A stretch of DNA of 41,462 nt, from the NCBI GenBank assembly GCA_052032335.1, contig JBPEWV010000002.1, positions 1 through 41,462 on the forward strand. The letters are read 5' to 3'. Both the position numbers and the translations under genes were made by a program. Below the pieces are notes generated by a model. It was not told where the DNA came from. It saw only the letters and a list, made by a program, of their open reading frames with translations, and ran no database searches. Every line of letters starts with the position of its first letter. Positions within the stretch are counted from its first letter, which is position 1. Below are positions 31,709 through 40,350 of the stretch, one piece after another. The DNA comes from Pleionea sp052032335 (GTDB lineage: Bacteria > Pseudomonadota > Gammaproteobacteria > Enterobacterales > Kangiellaceae).

Positions 31709-31744
31709 TGCATCAGTCATTACAATGCCTGTATGACTGATGCA
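31709..31744. repeat. Perfect 12-bp inverted repeat overlapping the ABC ATPase start
   Basis: TGCATCAGTCAT (31709-31720) and ATGACTGATGCA (31733-31744) are perfect inverted copies with a 12-nt loop. The right arm begins exactly at the ATPase start codon, so in mRNA the start would be base-paired. Confidence 0.75.
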
Positions 31745-32617
31745 TTAACTGTTTCTAACCTATCCAAATCTTTCAACGCTGTCGAGGCGGTAAAGCAAGT
31801 TTCTTTTGCGGTTAAACAAGGCACTTGTTTTGGCTTGCTCGGACCCAACGGTGCAGGAAAAACCACCACACTGGAAATTCTCGAAGGCATTACCCACGCT
31901 GACTCGGGTCGTATCGATTATCCTTTAATTCGCAATCATCAATCATTACAGTCGCACATCGGCATTCAATTTCAAGAAACCGCTTTGCAAGATCACATAC
32001 GAGTTGATGAAACACTGCGGCTGTTTGCCGATCTGTACGGCGATCAAAACAACATCGATTCGCTGATACAGTTGTGTGCACTGAACGACTTCATCACCCG
32101 TGATACCAAACAATTATCAGGTGGCCAACGTCAACGCCTATTGCTGGCGCTGGCACTGGTTCATGATCCCGACATAGTGTTTCTGGATGAACCAACCACG
32201 GGGCTCGATCCACAATCGCGCCGAAACTTTTGGCAGCTGGTAAAAAATATTAAAGCCAAAGGCAAAACCGTGATTCTAACGACTCATTACATGGACGAAG
32301 CGCACCAATTGTGTGACGAGATCGCCATTATGGATCACGGTGAGATCATCGAGTTAGGACAACCATCTGCATTAATTAAACAACATTTCGAAGGTTCGTT
32401 TATCAGATTGCCGGTCGAATCGATCCATGAAACGGTGACGTTACCTTTCGCCAGTATCTCCAGACAGCCCGATTACGTCGAAATTATTTCAACCCAGGTC
32501 GACAGTGATTTGAAAACTTTATTGTCTCTTCAGGTATCACTCGATGGACTCTACATTCATAACCCGAATCTGGACGACTTGTTTTTAAAATTAACCGGTC
32601 ACGAACTAAGGGCCTAA
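31733..32617 (+). CDS. ABC-2 transporter ATP-binding protein
   Basis: A 294-residue ATPase of the DrrA/NodI/CcmA-like ABC-2 exporter group. Walker A GPNGAGKTTT (about 36-45), Q-loop IQFQET, signature LSGGQRQR, Walker B DIVFLDEPTTGLDP and switch His in TTHYMDEAH are all intact. The C-terminal 70 residues are a variable domain. No good ribosome site precedes the ATG, and the codons are part of a perfect inverted repeat. The permease gene follows 3 bp after the stop. The pair would export a lipid, drug or polysaccharide; the substrate is unknown. Confidence 0.93.
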   Translation: MTDALTVSNLSKSFNAVEAVKQVSFAVKQGTCFGLLGPNGAGKTTTLEILEGITHADSGRIDYPLIRNHQSLQSHIGIQFQETALQDHIRVDETLRLFADLYGDQNNIDSLIQLCALNDFITRDTKQLSGGQRQRLLLALALVHDPDIVFLDEPTTGLDPQSRRNFWQLVKNIKAKGKTVILTTHYMDEAHQLCDEIAIMDHGEIIELGQPSALIKQHFEGSFIRLPVESIHETVTLPFASISRQPDYVEIISTQVDSDLKTLLSLQVSLDGLYIHNPNLDDLFLKLTGHELRA

Positions 32618-32620
32618 TTG

Positions 32621-33628
32621 ATGTTTGCAGTGCGTAGATTTCTCGCCATATTAAAAGCGCGTAATCGAGAATTCATTCGCGATCGGGCCGCCATGACCTG
32701 GAATGTGGCTTTTCCGTTATTGCTTATAATCGGCTTTTCAGTCATTTTTAGTGGCGGTAGCAACAAGCAGCTGAAAGTCGGCTTATTGAATGCAACACAG
32801 ATACCCAGTGAGTTATCCGAAATTCGTTATACCGAATTTGTGTTTTATCAGGAGCCGAGCAAAGCTCAAACGAAAGTTGCACAACACCAGCTCGATCTAT
32901 TACTCGACTGGGAAAATCAAAAGTACTGGATTAATGACACATCGCCCAAAGGTTATCTGGCTGAAAACATCATAAATAACACCTCTGACAAACTGATCAA
33001 ACATCGAATCGAAGGTCAGCCAGTGCGCTATCTGGACTGGGTCATCCCCGGCATACTCGGTATGAACATCATGTTCAGTTGCCTGTTCGGAGTCGGTTAC
33101 GTAATTGTGCGATACCGTAAAAGTGGCGTGTTAAAACGACTCAACGCAACACCGGTGACCGCATTCGAGTTTCTGGCAGCGCAAATCATTTCTCGGCTGG
33201 TCATCGTCGTGATCATTGCCTGTTTTATATTTTTCACCACTTGGTGGACCATTGGGTTTATGGTCAATGGGTCGCTGTTCAATTTACTGTTAGTGTTACT
33301 GCTTGGTACTCTGAGCTTGATTGCTTTAGGGTTGATGATCGCATCACGATCACACAGTGAAGAGTTAACCGGCGGACTTTTAAACTTTGCTTCCTGGCCA
33401 ATGATGTTTTTATCCGGCGTCTGGTTCAGTCTCGAGGGCTCACCTCAATTCGTACAGACCGCTGCGCAATTACTCCCCCTGACCCACATGGTGGATGCTG
33501 CCCGAGCCATCATGACGGAAGGTGCTACCCTATTAGAAATCACCCATCATCTGTTTGCTCTGGCGCTTATGACACTGGTGTTTTTTCTGGTAGGAGCTGC
33601 GTTTTTTGACTGGGGTAAATCAAGATAG
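32621..33628 (+). CDS. ABC-2 transporter permease
   Basis: A 335-residue ABC-2-type permease. One membrane segment lies near the N terminus (WNVAFPLLLIIGFSVIF), then a roughly 110-residue periplasmic part, then five membrane segments in the C-terminal half. These include the conserved RxxGVLKRLNATPVTAFEFL region and a PL-TH-VDAAR element that are standard in this family. I use the ATG at 32621, 3 bp past the ATPase stop; the TTG just before is in frame. It forms the export pore with the ATPase encoded upstream. A terminator lies 50 bp downstream. Confidence 0.92.
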   Translation: MFAVRRFLAILKARNREFIRDRAAMTWNVAFPLLLIIGFSVIFSGGSNKQLKVGLLNATQIPSELSEIRYTEFVFYQEPSKAQTKVAQHQLDLLLDWENQKYWINDTSPKGYLAENIINNTSDKLIKHRIEGQPVRYLDWVIPGILGMNIMFSCLFGVGYVIVRYRKSGVLKRLNATPVTAFEFLAAQIISRLVIVVIIACFIFFTTWWTIGFMVNGSLFNLLLVLLLGTLSLIALGLMIASRSHSEELTGGLLNFASWPMMFLSGVWFSLEGSPQFVQTAAQLLPLTHMVDAARAIMTEGATLLEITHHLFALALMTLVFFLVGAAFFDWGKSR

Positions 33629-33679
33629 TCGTCAATGCGGTTCGAAAAAAAAGTTCGTAATCGAGCTGGTTTGTACGAT

Positions 33680-33711
33680 AAAAAGTATGCATTGCATGAG
33701 CATACTTTTTT
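33680..33711 (+). terminator. Terminator after the ABC transporter genes
   Basis: AAAAAGTATGC (33680-33690) and GCATACTTTTT (33700-33710) form an 11-bp stem with a 9-nt loop and end in six T. Confidence 0.85.
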
Positions 33712-33809
33712 CCTGAGCAGCGTTATTGAAATAATAAATTTAATTTCGTTTCGAGGGCGTCTGTTTGGTATCCTATGAGACAGAAAAAAGTCCAATAATA
33801 AGGTTATTC

Positions 33810-35168
33810 ATGGCGAACATTGCCAACCACGTATCTAAATTTATCAGCTACTTCAAGGACAAGCGACTGTTCACCATATTCCTGCTTGGCGTGTCGCAAG
33901 GTGTCCCATGGATCATCATCGGTTCTGCGATGAACGCCTGGTTGCAAGAAAGCGGATTATCACGCACCTCGATTGGATTATTCGGTCTGGTGTTTGCGGC
34001 TTACTCGATTAATTTTTTGTGGTCGCCACTGATCGACCGTATCTGGTTACCCCATATCGGAAAGAAACTCGGACGCCGGCGCAGTTGGATATTAACGATG
34101 CAACTTCTCATCGCACTGGCCTGTACCGGCATCGCTTTAGCGGTGCCTGGTAACCAATTGTTCTGGGTGGCATTGTGCGCTGTAGCGATTGGCTTTTTCG
34201 CAGCAACCCACGACATCGCAATCGACGGTTATCGAATCGATATCATTCATCGTGATGAAACCGACAAAGTCTCTGCTGCATCCGCCATGATCACATCGGG
34301 CTGGTGGACCGGATACGCCGGATTTGGCAGCTTGGCATTTTTTGGCGCAGAAGCCTTTGGATGGAATCTTGTTTATCTCACCTTTCCACTTATGATGTTA
34401 TTGTTTGCTGCTATCACCATGTGGGCAAACGAGCCGGAAGAAAACAAAGAAGTCGAGGCGATTCATCACTTCGAATCAACCGGACATAAACTAAGAGACT
34501 TGGCGAACTGGTTAAGTCAAACCATGATTCGTCCCATCAGCGAATTTTTTCAACGCAACTCACTGCGCGTTGGATTAAACCTGCTATTGTTTATTTTTCT
34601 GTTTAAAATTGGTGAAGCCTATTTGGGTCGAATGTCGATCGTATTTTACAAAGAGATCGGCTTTTCTAACGCTGACATAGCTTTCTATTCGAAAATAATG
34701 ACCTGGTTAATTACCATTGCCTTTGCATTTATCGGCAGTTACTTTGCGTTAAAAAAAGGACTGGTTCGCAGTCTGTTAATTGCCGGTATTGCCATGAGTG
34801 CGAGTAATTTAATGTTTTCCTGGATTGCAATGGTCGGCCCGAACGAGACACTGTTTGCTGCAGCGGTGATTGTCGATGGAATCACGCAAGCCTGGTCAAC
34901 GGTTGTGTTTGTATCTTTTCTTTCACTGTTAACTGGTAAAGCTTTTTCGGCTTCTCAATATGCTTTAATGGCTTCTTTAGGAACACTCGGCCGTACTTTA
35001 ATTGGCTCAAGCGGTGGTGCGTTGGTTGACTGGATGGCAGGAAACTGGGCGGTATTTTTCTTACTGACGTCATTAATGGTTTTGCCCAGCCTTGCATTAC
35101 TTTGGTGGATACGCGACGATATTACGCGAATAGAGAAACTGGCGCGCAACGAGAAAAACAATCAATAA
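33810..35168 (+). CDS. AmpG-like MFS transporter
   Basis: A 452-residue, 12-segment MFS protein. The AmpG signature ATHDIAIDGYRID is present along with FLLGVSQGVPW and KLGRRRSW. AmpG proteins import anhydromuropeptides (GlcNAc-anhydroMurNAc peptides) for cell-wall recycling. The start is the ATG at 33810 with AAGG at 33800-33803; the frame extends upstream to a TTG at 33765, which has less support. Some bacteria carry several AmpG-like paralogues with other substrates, so the exact cargo is not certain. It precedes a PanE-like reductase gene by 70 bp. Confidence 0.87.
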   Translation: MANIANHVSKFISYFKDKRLFTIFLLGVSQGVPWIIIGSAMNAWLQESGLSRTSIGLFGLVFAAYSINFLWSPLIDRIWLPHIGKKLGRRRSWILTMQLLIALACTGIALAVPGNQLFWVALCAVAIGFFAATHDIAIDGYRIDIIHRDETDKVSAASAMITSGWWTGYAGFGSLAFFGAEAFGWNLVYLTFPLMMLLFAAITMWANEPEENKEVEAIHHFESTGHKLRDLANWLSQTMIRPISEFFQRNSLRVGLNLLLFIFLFKIGEAYLGRMSIVFYKEIGFSNADIAFYSKIMTWLITIAFAFIGSYFALKKGLVRSLLIAGIAMSASNLMFSWIAMVGPNETLFAAAVIVDGITQAWSTVVFVSFLSLLTGKAFSASQYALMASLGTLGRTLIGSSGGALVDWMAGNWAVFFLLTSLMVLPSLALLWWIRDDITRIEKLARNEKNNQ

Positions 35169-35238
35169 AAGCCCCAAATAGGGCTGAGTCGGGCCAATTT
35201 TTTAACGATTAAATTACTGCACAGAATAGAGAATTCAT

Positions 35239-36135
35239 TTGGATACTCAGTTTCACATACTCGGTCGTGGTGCCATTGGCTGTCTCTGGGCGAGCCGGTT
35301 GGCGCAATCAGGTGTTTCCCCTACGATTATCACGCGAGTTGCAGAAACGCCTGAAACAAAAATCAGTTATCAGCATAACGATCAACCTATCCAACAATCG
35401 ATCCGACAAACCACCGCAAACCAGTTATCACTGTTAGACGTCCTTCTTGTGTGCGTTAAAACCTACCAATTAAAGACTGCGCTCGAGTCGATCACGCACG
35501 CGCTCAACGAACAATCGGTGGTAATCCTGCTACAAAATGGTATGGGCAATCTGGAAATTGCTCAAACGATGATTCCTGACAGTCGCATCATTGTCGCGTC
35601 TCACACCCATGGCGCGTATCTCGACACCGCGCATAAACTGATTCACGCAGGCTGGGGAAGCATGACACTTGGCCCGGCCGACAAAACAATGTCGATTAAT
35701 GGCATTCCACAGATCTGCCAAGTGCTAAATACTGCCCTGGCGCCAGTTATTTGGCACAGCGATATTCAACCCGTGCTTTGGCACAAGCTCTTCATCAATG
35801 CCGTAATCAATCCACTGACCGTGCTCCACAACTGCAAGAACGGCGAACTATTAACCAACGATACGCTATTAGTGGAGCTCGAAGAATTGGCAGATGAATT
35901 GTGTCCATTGGCAAGCAGAGTGTGTCCGTCCCTTAAGTCCGAAACGTTAAAGTCAACCATTAAAGCGGTTGCAAGAAAAACCGCCGATAACTACAGCTCC
36001 ATGCATCAAGATGTCTTCCATGGCCAGCCCACAGAAATTGAAGCCATTACCGGTTTTTTGCTACTAAAAGCGCAAGAACTTCAGATTCACCTTCCGCGAC
36101 ACGAAGAAGTCTATAAAAAGATCAAGTCCTTATAA
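35239..36135 (+). CDS. panE: Ketopantoate reductase family protein
   Basis: A 298-residue NADP-binding reductase of the ApbA/PanE family. ILGRGAIGCLWA (residues about 7-18) is the nucleotide-binding loop, then VCVKTYQLKTAL, LQNGMGN and KLFINAVINPLTVL (the catalytic Lys motif). It reduces ketopantoate to pantoate in pantothenate and CoA synthesis. The only start that keeps the nucleotide-binding loop complete is TTG at 35239, since no ATG or GTG lies between the preceding sequence and the GxGxxG loop; AGAG lies upstream. Length and motifs match E. coli PanE (303). Other PanE-like paralogues act on different 2-oxo acids. Confidence 0.87.
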   Translation: MDTQFHILGRGAIGCLWASRLAQSGVSPTIITRVAETPETKISYQHNDQPIQQSIRQTTANQLSLLDVLLVCVKTYQLKTALESITHALNEQSVVILLQNGMGNLEIAQTMIPDSRIIVASHTHGAYLDTAHKLIHAGWGSMTLGPADKTMSINGIPQICQVLNTALAPVIWHSDIQPVLWHKLFINAVINPLTVLHNCKNGELLTNDTLLVELEELADELCPLASRVCPSLKSETLKSTIKAVARKTADNYSSMHQDVFHGQPTEIEAITGFLLLKAQELQIHLPRHEEVYKKIKSL

Positions 36136-36258
36136 TTTTAAGATTTATGAATTGCGTCCTATTTAAGCTTAAAAAGTGGGAGAACCCCTTCACATTTTGC
36201 TAGGCTTATATGCAGTAGAATGCCCCTCAACAAAATGTTTCCGGAGAAAGAAACAACT

Positions 36259-37998
36259 ATGACACTCAAACTAAAGCTGCTTCTGATATCGCTTATCGTC
36301 GGCCTGTTTACGGCCGCAACGGCCTGGCTCAGCCACCAACGAATAAACGACAACCTGAATTCGGTACATCAATCAAACCAAACTCAAGAATCCAATCGAA
36401 TTCAAAATCTAACGCGTTCATTTTTAAACCAATATTTAACAACTAGCCAAAAGCTGACAGCCAAAGAAAATTTAAACGCAATATTCGAAGACAATAACCT
36501 GGCAACCTTCATTGAGACTCTAAACATTGCCAATGATGAACCGGTCGAGTTTTTAGCTTACTCCGCGAAACAGAGTAAGGTATTTCGCTCCCACCCGGCA
36601 AACCAAGGTGGAAGCTTCTTTGACCTGGAAAGTACCATTTTGGCTCAGATGAAGTCGCCGAGTATTAAAACCGCTGTCGCGCCTTTCGATGGCGAGCGAG
36701 CACTCGTACGATCCAGCGCCATTCTTCGCGATGGCGAAGTGCTAGGGGTTGTGCTCGCGGTTCTGCCATTGAATCAATCTTTCATTGAACACTTAAAAGT
36801 ACAAACTGACGCCGAATTTCATCTAAAAGTAGCCAATAAAACCTACACAACCAACGACACATTGGACTGGACAAGCGCCGAAGTAATTAGCTGGCCAGTG
36901 CAAACAGATAAAGACGTTCAGATTAAGTTCTTCAACCCTTTGGTTACCGAGCAACTAATCTACGGATACACAGGACAATTTGAATTAATTATTATCTTTG
37001 TACTTATGGTTGCGTTGGTGGTGGCCGTTTACGTCATTGCACAAAACTTTACCAAATATATTCGGAAGATGAATGAGGTCGTCGATAACGCCGACAATGC
37101 GCTACAACTGTCGGCCGGATTAAAAAATCTGAACCTGAGTTCTGAATTATCCAACCTCACTCAAGGCATCAGCCTTTTGATTGGCGAGCAAAACAATCAG
37201 AATCGACAGCTGCAATCGCAAATCAAACAACAAGAAAAAATTCTTAACGATATTAAAACTGAAAAGCAATCGTTATTGAAAGAGCGCGATTCAGCAGTAA
37301 AAGCACCGCGAACCAAGTCGGAATTCCTGTCTCGAATGGGAGATGAAATTACCACCCCAATGAAAACACTTTCCAGTATGTTGCATCTGTTAAGTGAGTA
37401 TAACCTTGAAGAAGAGCCCAAAGAATTATTGAGTATTTCGCGGCGCTCGGCGAATACACTGATCAATAATCTGAACAATATTCTCGACTTTTCAAAGTTG
37501 GACGCAAACTTATTGAAGCTCTACAAAGACAACTTTGATATACGCCAGCTGATCGATGAAATCGTTGCAGAATACACGCCACACGCAAAAGCGAAATCAC
37601 TGACGATATCAGCAACCGTGGCCAATGAAGTGCCCGAGTCAGTCTATAACGATCCAAAACGAGTTAAACAAATACTTAAAAACCTTATCGGTAACGCCAT
37701 TCGATTTACTAAAGAAGGTGAAGTCAGTCTTTATTGTGATCTGGTGATGGAAAACTCTAACGAGTTCTTGCGCCTCACGGTTAAAGACTCCGGCGTTGGC
37801 ATTCCCGAAGAAGCTCAAAAAGGATTGTTTGATTCTCTCGAACAGCGCACAAAATTAACCAACAGCAGCTTTGCCGGGCGCTTGAGGTTAATCGTATCGA
37901 AAAAGCTGAGTGAGTTGATGGGCGGTAATATTGGAGTCAATAGCGAACCGAAAAAAGGCTCCCGCTTCTGGTTCACTGTGTCGTTGCATAAGAACTAA
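36259..37998 (+). CDS. Sensor-histidine-kinase-like protein lacking the phospho-His
   Basis: A 579-residue membrane protein. TM1 (about 7-24), a periplasmic Cache-like sensor part (about 30-240), TM2 (about 243-262), a coiled-coil Gln/Lys-rich stretch (about 305-350), then dimerisation and ATPase regions. The H box that normally reads SHEIRTP reads GDEITTP: Asp362 stands where His should be. The N box (NDPKRVKQILKNLIGNAIRFT) and G1 box (DSGVGIP) are good, but the G2 box, usually GTGLGL, reads AGRLRL. So ATP may bind poorly and autophosphorylation on His cannot occur at the usual site. The start is the ATG at 36259 with GGAGAAAG upstream; another ATG at 36220 lacks this. No response regulator is adjacent. 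Confidence 0.88.
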   Translation: MTLKLKLLLISLIVGLFTAATAWLSHQRINDNLNSVHQSNQTQESNRIQNLTRSFLNQYLTTSQKLTAKENLNAIFEDNNLATFIETLNIANDEPVEFLAYSAKQSKVFRSHPANQGGSFFDLESTILAQMKSPSIKTAVAPFDGERALVRSSAILRDGEVLGVVLAVLPLNQSFIEHLKVQTDAEFHLKVANKTYTTNDTLDWTSAEVISWPVQTDKDVQIKFFNPLVTEQLIYGYTGQFELIIIFVLMVALVVAVYVIAQNFTKYIRKMNEVVDNADNALQLSAGLKNLNLSSELSNLTQGISLLIGEQNNQNRQLQSQIKQQEKILNDIKTEKQSLLKERDSAVKAPRTKSEFLSRMGDEITTPMKTLSSMLHLLSEYNLEEEPKELLSISRRSANTLINNLNNILDFSKLDANLLKLYKDNFDIRQLIDEIVAEYTPHAKAKSLTISATVANEVPESVYNDPKRVKQILKNLIGNAIRFTKEGEVSLYCDLVMENSNEFLRLTVKDSGVGIPEEAQKGLFDSLEQRTKLTNSSFAGRLRLIVSKKLSELMGGNIGVNSEPKKGSRFWFTVSLHKN

Positions 37999-38048
37999 CA
38001 ACGGATTAAGCGGTGCACTGAAGCGTGCATCGCATTGCTTCTTTTCGT

Positions 38049-38660
38049 TTAACCTTCATCGTTAGCAACAAAGTCTTTGAATTGCTTCTCGGCTTGGCGT
38101 AGTTGTGCTGCTTTTCGCTTTCCGTACCAGAATGAAATAATGATCGAAACGACTACCACGCCAATACCTATTAGCACACTGAAGGTTGAATTGGCTCGAT
38201 CAAAACGTGCCGCTTCATACAGCCAGGCGTAAGCCGACCAACCAGCAAGAAACAATCCAAAAACAGACAGATAAATAATGGCAAATCGGGCGATGTTGAT
38301 GCCAACCTTGGCACGCTTGATCATGTGTTCGTACAGTCCACGTGTTGTGGTGGGTACTTCCCATAGCTCCCGTCTTAAGTAGAAATCAAAATAGACACCG
38401 ATGGTGGCTAAAATAGAGACCAAAATCACCCACACTTTAACGCTGAACGACTCTTCGGTTTGAAAGATATAGAAGGCAAAGGGAACCAGCAACAACAAGC
38501 TGACAATATCGAGCGCCAGCACAAGCTTCATCCGCCAAGAAAGCCATCGCATGTTCTTTTTTAGTTCGGGTAAGTCGGGCTCGTGGCTTTGCCATTCATT
38601 GACCGCTTTGTCCCAGTTAAATTCGTCTGTCATAAGGATTTCAAATCGTCCTAAATTCAT
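38049..38660 (-). CDS. Four-segment membrane protein paired with an ECF sigma factor
   Basis: A 203-residue protein with four hydrophobic segments (about 45-67, 75-95, 124-150 and 163-184), a roughly 45-residue N-terminal cytoplasmic part and a Lys/Gln-rich C-terminal tail. It starts 9 bp after the sigma-factor stop, so it is co-transcribed. It could be an anti-sigma factor, but the usual zinc anti-sigma HxxxCxxC motif is absent. Start is uncertain: ATG at 38660 or at 38633. I do not recognise the family. Confidence 0.7.
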   Translation of the reverse strand: MNLGRFEILMTDEFNWDKAVNEWQSHEPDLPELKKNMRWLSWRMKLVLALDIVSLLLLVPFAFYIFQTEESFSVKVWVILVSILATIGVYFDFYLRRELWEVPTTTRGLYEHMIKRAKVGINIARFAIIYLSVFGLFLAGWSAYAWLYEAARFDRANSTFSVLIGIGVVVVSIIISFWYGKRKAAQLRQAEKQFKDFVANDEG

Positions 38661-38669
38661 GGCGCATGG

Positions 38670-39167
38670 TTATAGCGTCTCAACCACATCTTTTAGTGCC
38701 TTTTTGGCGCGATTTAACCTAACGCCTACGTTATTTACGGTAATCCCCAATACATCGGCAATCTCATCGTAACTTAATCCCTCGAGTGCCAACCCCAAAA
38801 TCTGTCGTTGTCCCAATGGTAGTTTCTGCAAACCCATGACCAACCGGCTTTGTTTGCGTTGAGCTTCAAGATGCCCCGAAGGACAGTCATCGCCTTTTAA
38901 CGTGACATCATCACTGGACGTGCTTTTACCCTCGCGCACATGTTTCGCCACATGACTGATGGCTCGATTGTGTGCAATAGAAAGCAAGTAAGTTTTTAGT
39001 GAACTGTTATGATTGAACCTGGGCAAGGAACGCCAAATGGCAAAAGCAATATCCTGTTGTAATTCATCTTGCAACGCGGGTATTGCTTCATAAGACTGAA
39101 CGACACGAGCAATTGCAGATTGATGTTGTTTCCACGCCTCGTTAAACAGGCGTTCTTGCTCGCTCAT
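38670..39167 (-). CDS. ECF-type RNA polymerase sigma factor
   Basis: A 165-residue sigma-70-family protein with region 2 (about 12-80, including PRFNHNSSLKTYLLSIAHNRAISH) and region 4 (LPLGQRQILGLALEGLSYDEIADVLGITVNNVGVRLNRAKKAL), joined by a short acidic linker. It recruits core polymerase to alternative promoters. The start at 39167 places the protein at the region-2 beginning; the open frame extends 25 codons upstream without sense for this family. A membrane-protein gene lies 9 bp downstream and may encode its regulator. Target promoters are unknown. Confidence 0.88.
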   Translation of the reverse strand: MSEQERLFNEAWKQHQSAIARVVQSYEAIPALQDELQQDIAFAIWRSLPRFNHNSSLKTYLLSIAHNRAISHVAKHVREGKSTSSDDVTLKGDDCPSGHLEAQRKQSRLVMGLQKLPLGQRQILGLALEGLSYDEIADVLGITVNNVGVRLNRAKKALKDVVETL

Positions 39168-39312
39168 AATAAATGACCAATCCCCAAAATTGACAGATAT
39201 ATTGCTTGTTATTGAATCGTTATAGGCTGATTGTAACGTCATACGAGCCGATCCCCAAGTTACCTGTGAGAATCAGTCGCCCGATTACGGGTTTTATTAC
39301 ACTGGTACCGAG

Positions 39313-40347
39313 TTAATCTTTTACTTTAAGTACCACTTTACCTTTCGATTGGCCGCTTCTTAGAAACTCGAGCGCCGTCGGAGCTTGTTCAAAAGGATAC
39401 TCGCCACCGATAAAGGGCGGCGGCAACTTCATTGCCACTAGCTGTGACAACATATGGTCAAACAGGCCCTGGTGTTGCCAAAGCCAGATTAAATTAAAGC
39501 CTGCAATCGATTTATTATCGGACACCATGGCCAGGGCATCGTACCTTGGACGGGTCAGATACAACCATGCCGACTTGAGCCAACGAGGTGTGCGACTGTT
39601 TGGCGTATATTGAGCAGCACCAAACGTCACCAATCGGCCCATAGGTGCTAGCGCGTCGAACGATTGTTTTTGGATCTTGCCACCAATAGCGTCCAGAACT
39701 AGATGCAGCGGTCGGCCGTTCAATTGAGTTAATAACCTTGATTTAAAATTCGGGCTTCGGACAAAGACTTCTTCGATACCGCGACAACGTAACCATGTCG
39801 CCTTCTCATCGGATCCAACGCAAGCGATCACTTCAGCCCCCGTATGCCGGATCATTTCCAGCGCCATCAAGCCCACACCACCGGCGGCGGAGTGAACCAA
39901 AACACGATGTTGCGGCTTCAATGCCCCTAATTCAAATAAGGCGTACCAGGCGGTCAAAGCTTGAACCAGAAACGCTGCGCCTTGCTGATAAGTCCAACCT
40001 TCGGGTATTACCGTGCATTGCGCCGCCGGGACACGTATCGAATCGGCGTAACCGCCGAAACGGGTCGCCGCCATCACCCGATCACCTTCCTTCAAATGAA
40101 CCACATTGTTGCCGATTGACTGCACCACGCCTGAAAATTCTAGCCCCGGAACAAAAGCGCCTTCAGGAGTGGCAGAATACAATCCGGTTATGGCGAAAAT
40201 ATCCGCAAAATTTAGCCCAATGGCGTGTACCTCGACTTGTACCTCGTCAGAACCTAGCGGCTCGTCCGGTCGATTATCTTGCTGCAGTGAGAGCCGCTTG
40301 AGATTTCCAGCTTTTGGGACACACCAATAACGTCGCTTGCTGGGCAT
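39313..40347 (-). CDS. MDR-family oxidoreductase, VAT-1/quinone-reductase type
   Basis: A 344-residue medium-chain dehydrogenase/reductase. GLNFADIFAITGLY and PGLEFSGVVQSIG mark the N-terminal GroES-like part; HSAAGGVGLMALEMIRHTGAEV is the NADPH-binding motif. The zinc-binding cysteines of alcohol dehydrogenases are missing, so it is a zinc-independent enzyme such as a quinone oxidoreductase or the synaptic-vesicle VAT-1-like group, to which the RWLKSAWLYLTRPRYDALAM region fits. Substrate is unknown. The ATG at 40347 lies 3 bp after the stop of the Sel1-repeat gene, so they probably share a transcript. Confidence 0.9.
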   Translation of the reverse strand: MPSKRRYWCVPKAGNLKRLSLQQDNRPDEPLGSDEVQVEVHAIGLNFADIFAITGLYSATPEGAFVPGLEFSGVVQSIGNNVVHLKEGDRVMAATRFGGYADSIRVPAAQCTVIPEGWTYQQGAAFLVQALTAWYALFELGALKPQHRVLVHSAAGGVGLMALEMIRHTGAEVIACVGSDEKATWLRCRGIEEVFVRSPNFKSRLLTQLNGRPLHLVLDAIGGKIQKQSFDALAPMGRLVTFGAAQYTPNSRTPRWLKSAWLYLTRPRYDALAMVSDNKSIAGFNLIWLWQHQGLFDHMLSQLVAMKLPPPFIGGEYPFEQAPTALEFLRSGQSKGKVVLKVKD

Positions 40348-40350
40348 TGG

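Noticed and set aside
35170..35186. Short AGCCC/GGGCT stem after the AmpG-like gene
   Set aside because: Only 5 bp and the T run comes 18 nt later; too weak to call.
37999..38040. Hairpin between the sensor-kinase-like gene and the next gene
   Set aside because: CGGTGCAC and GTGCATCG can pair with one wobble, but no good T run follows on either strand, so I do not call it a terminator.
39795..40301. Open frame of 168 codons antisense to the MDR gene
   Set aside because: Pro/Arg-rich product is typical of an antisense frame; the MDR gene is well supported.
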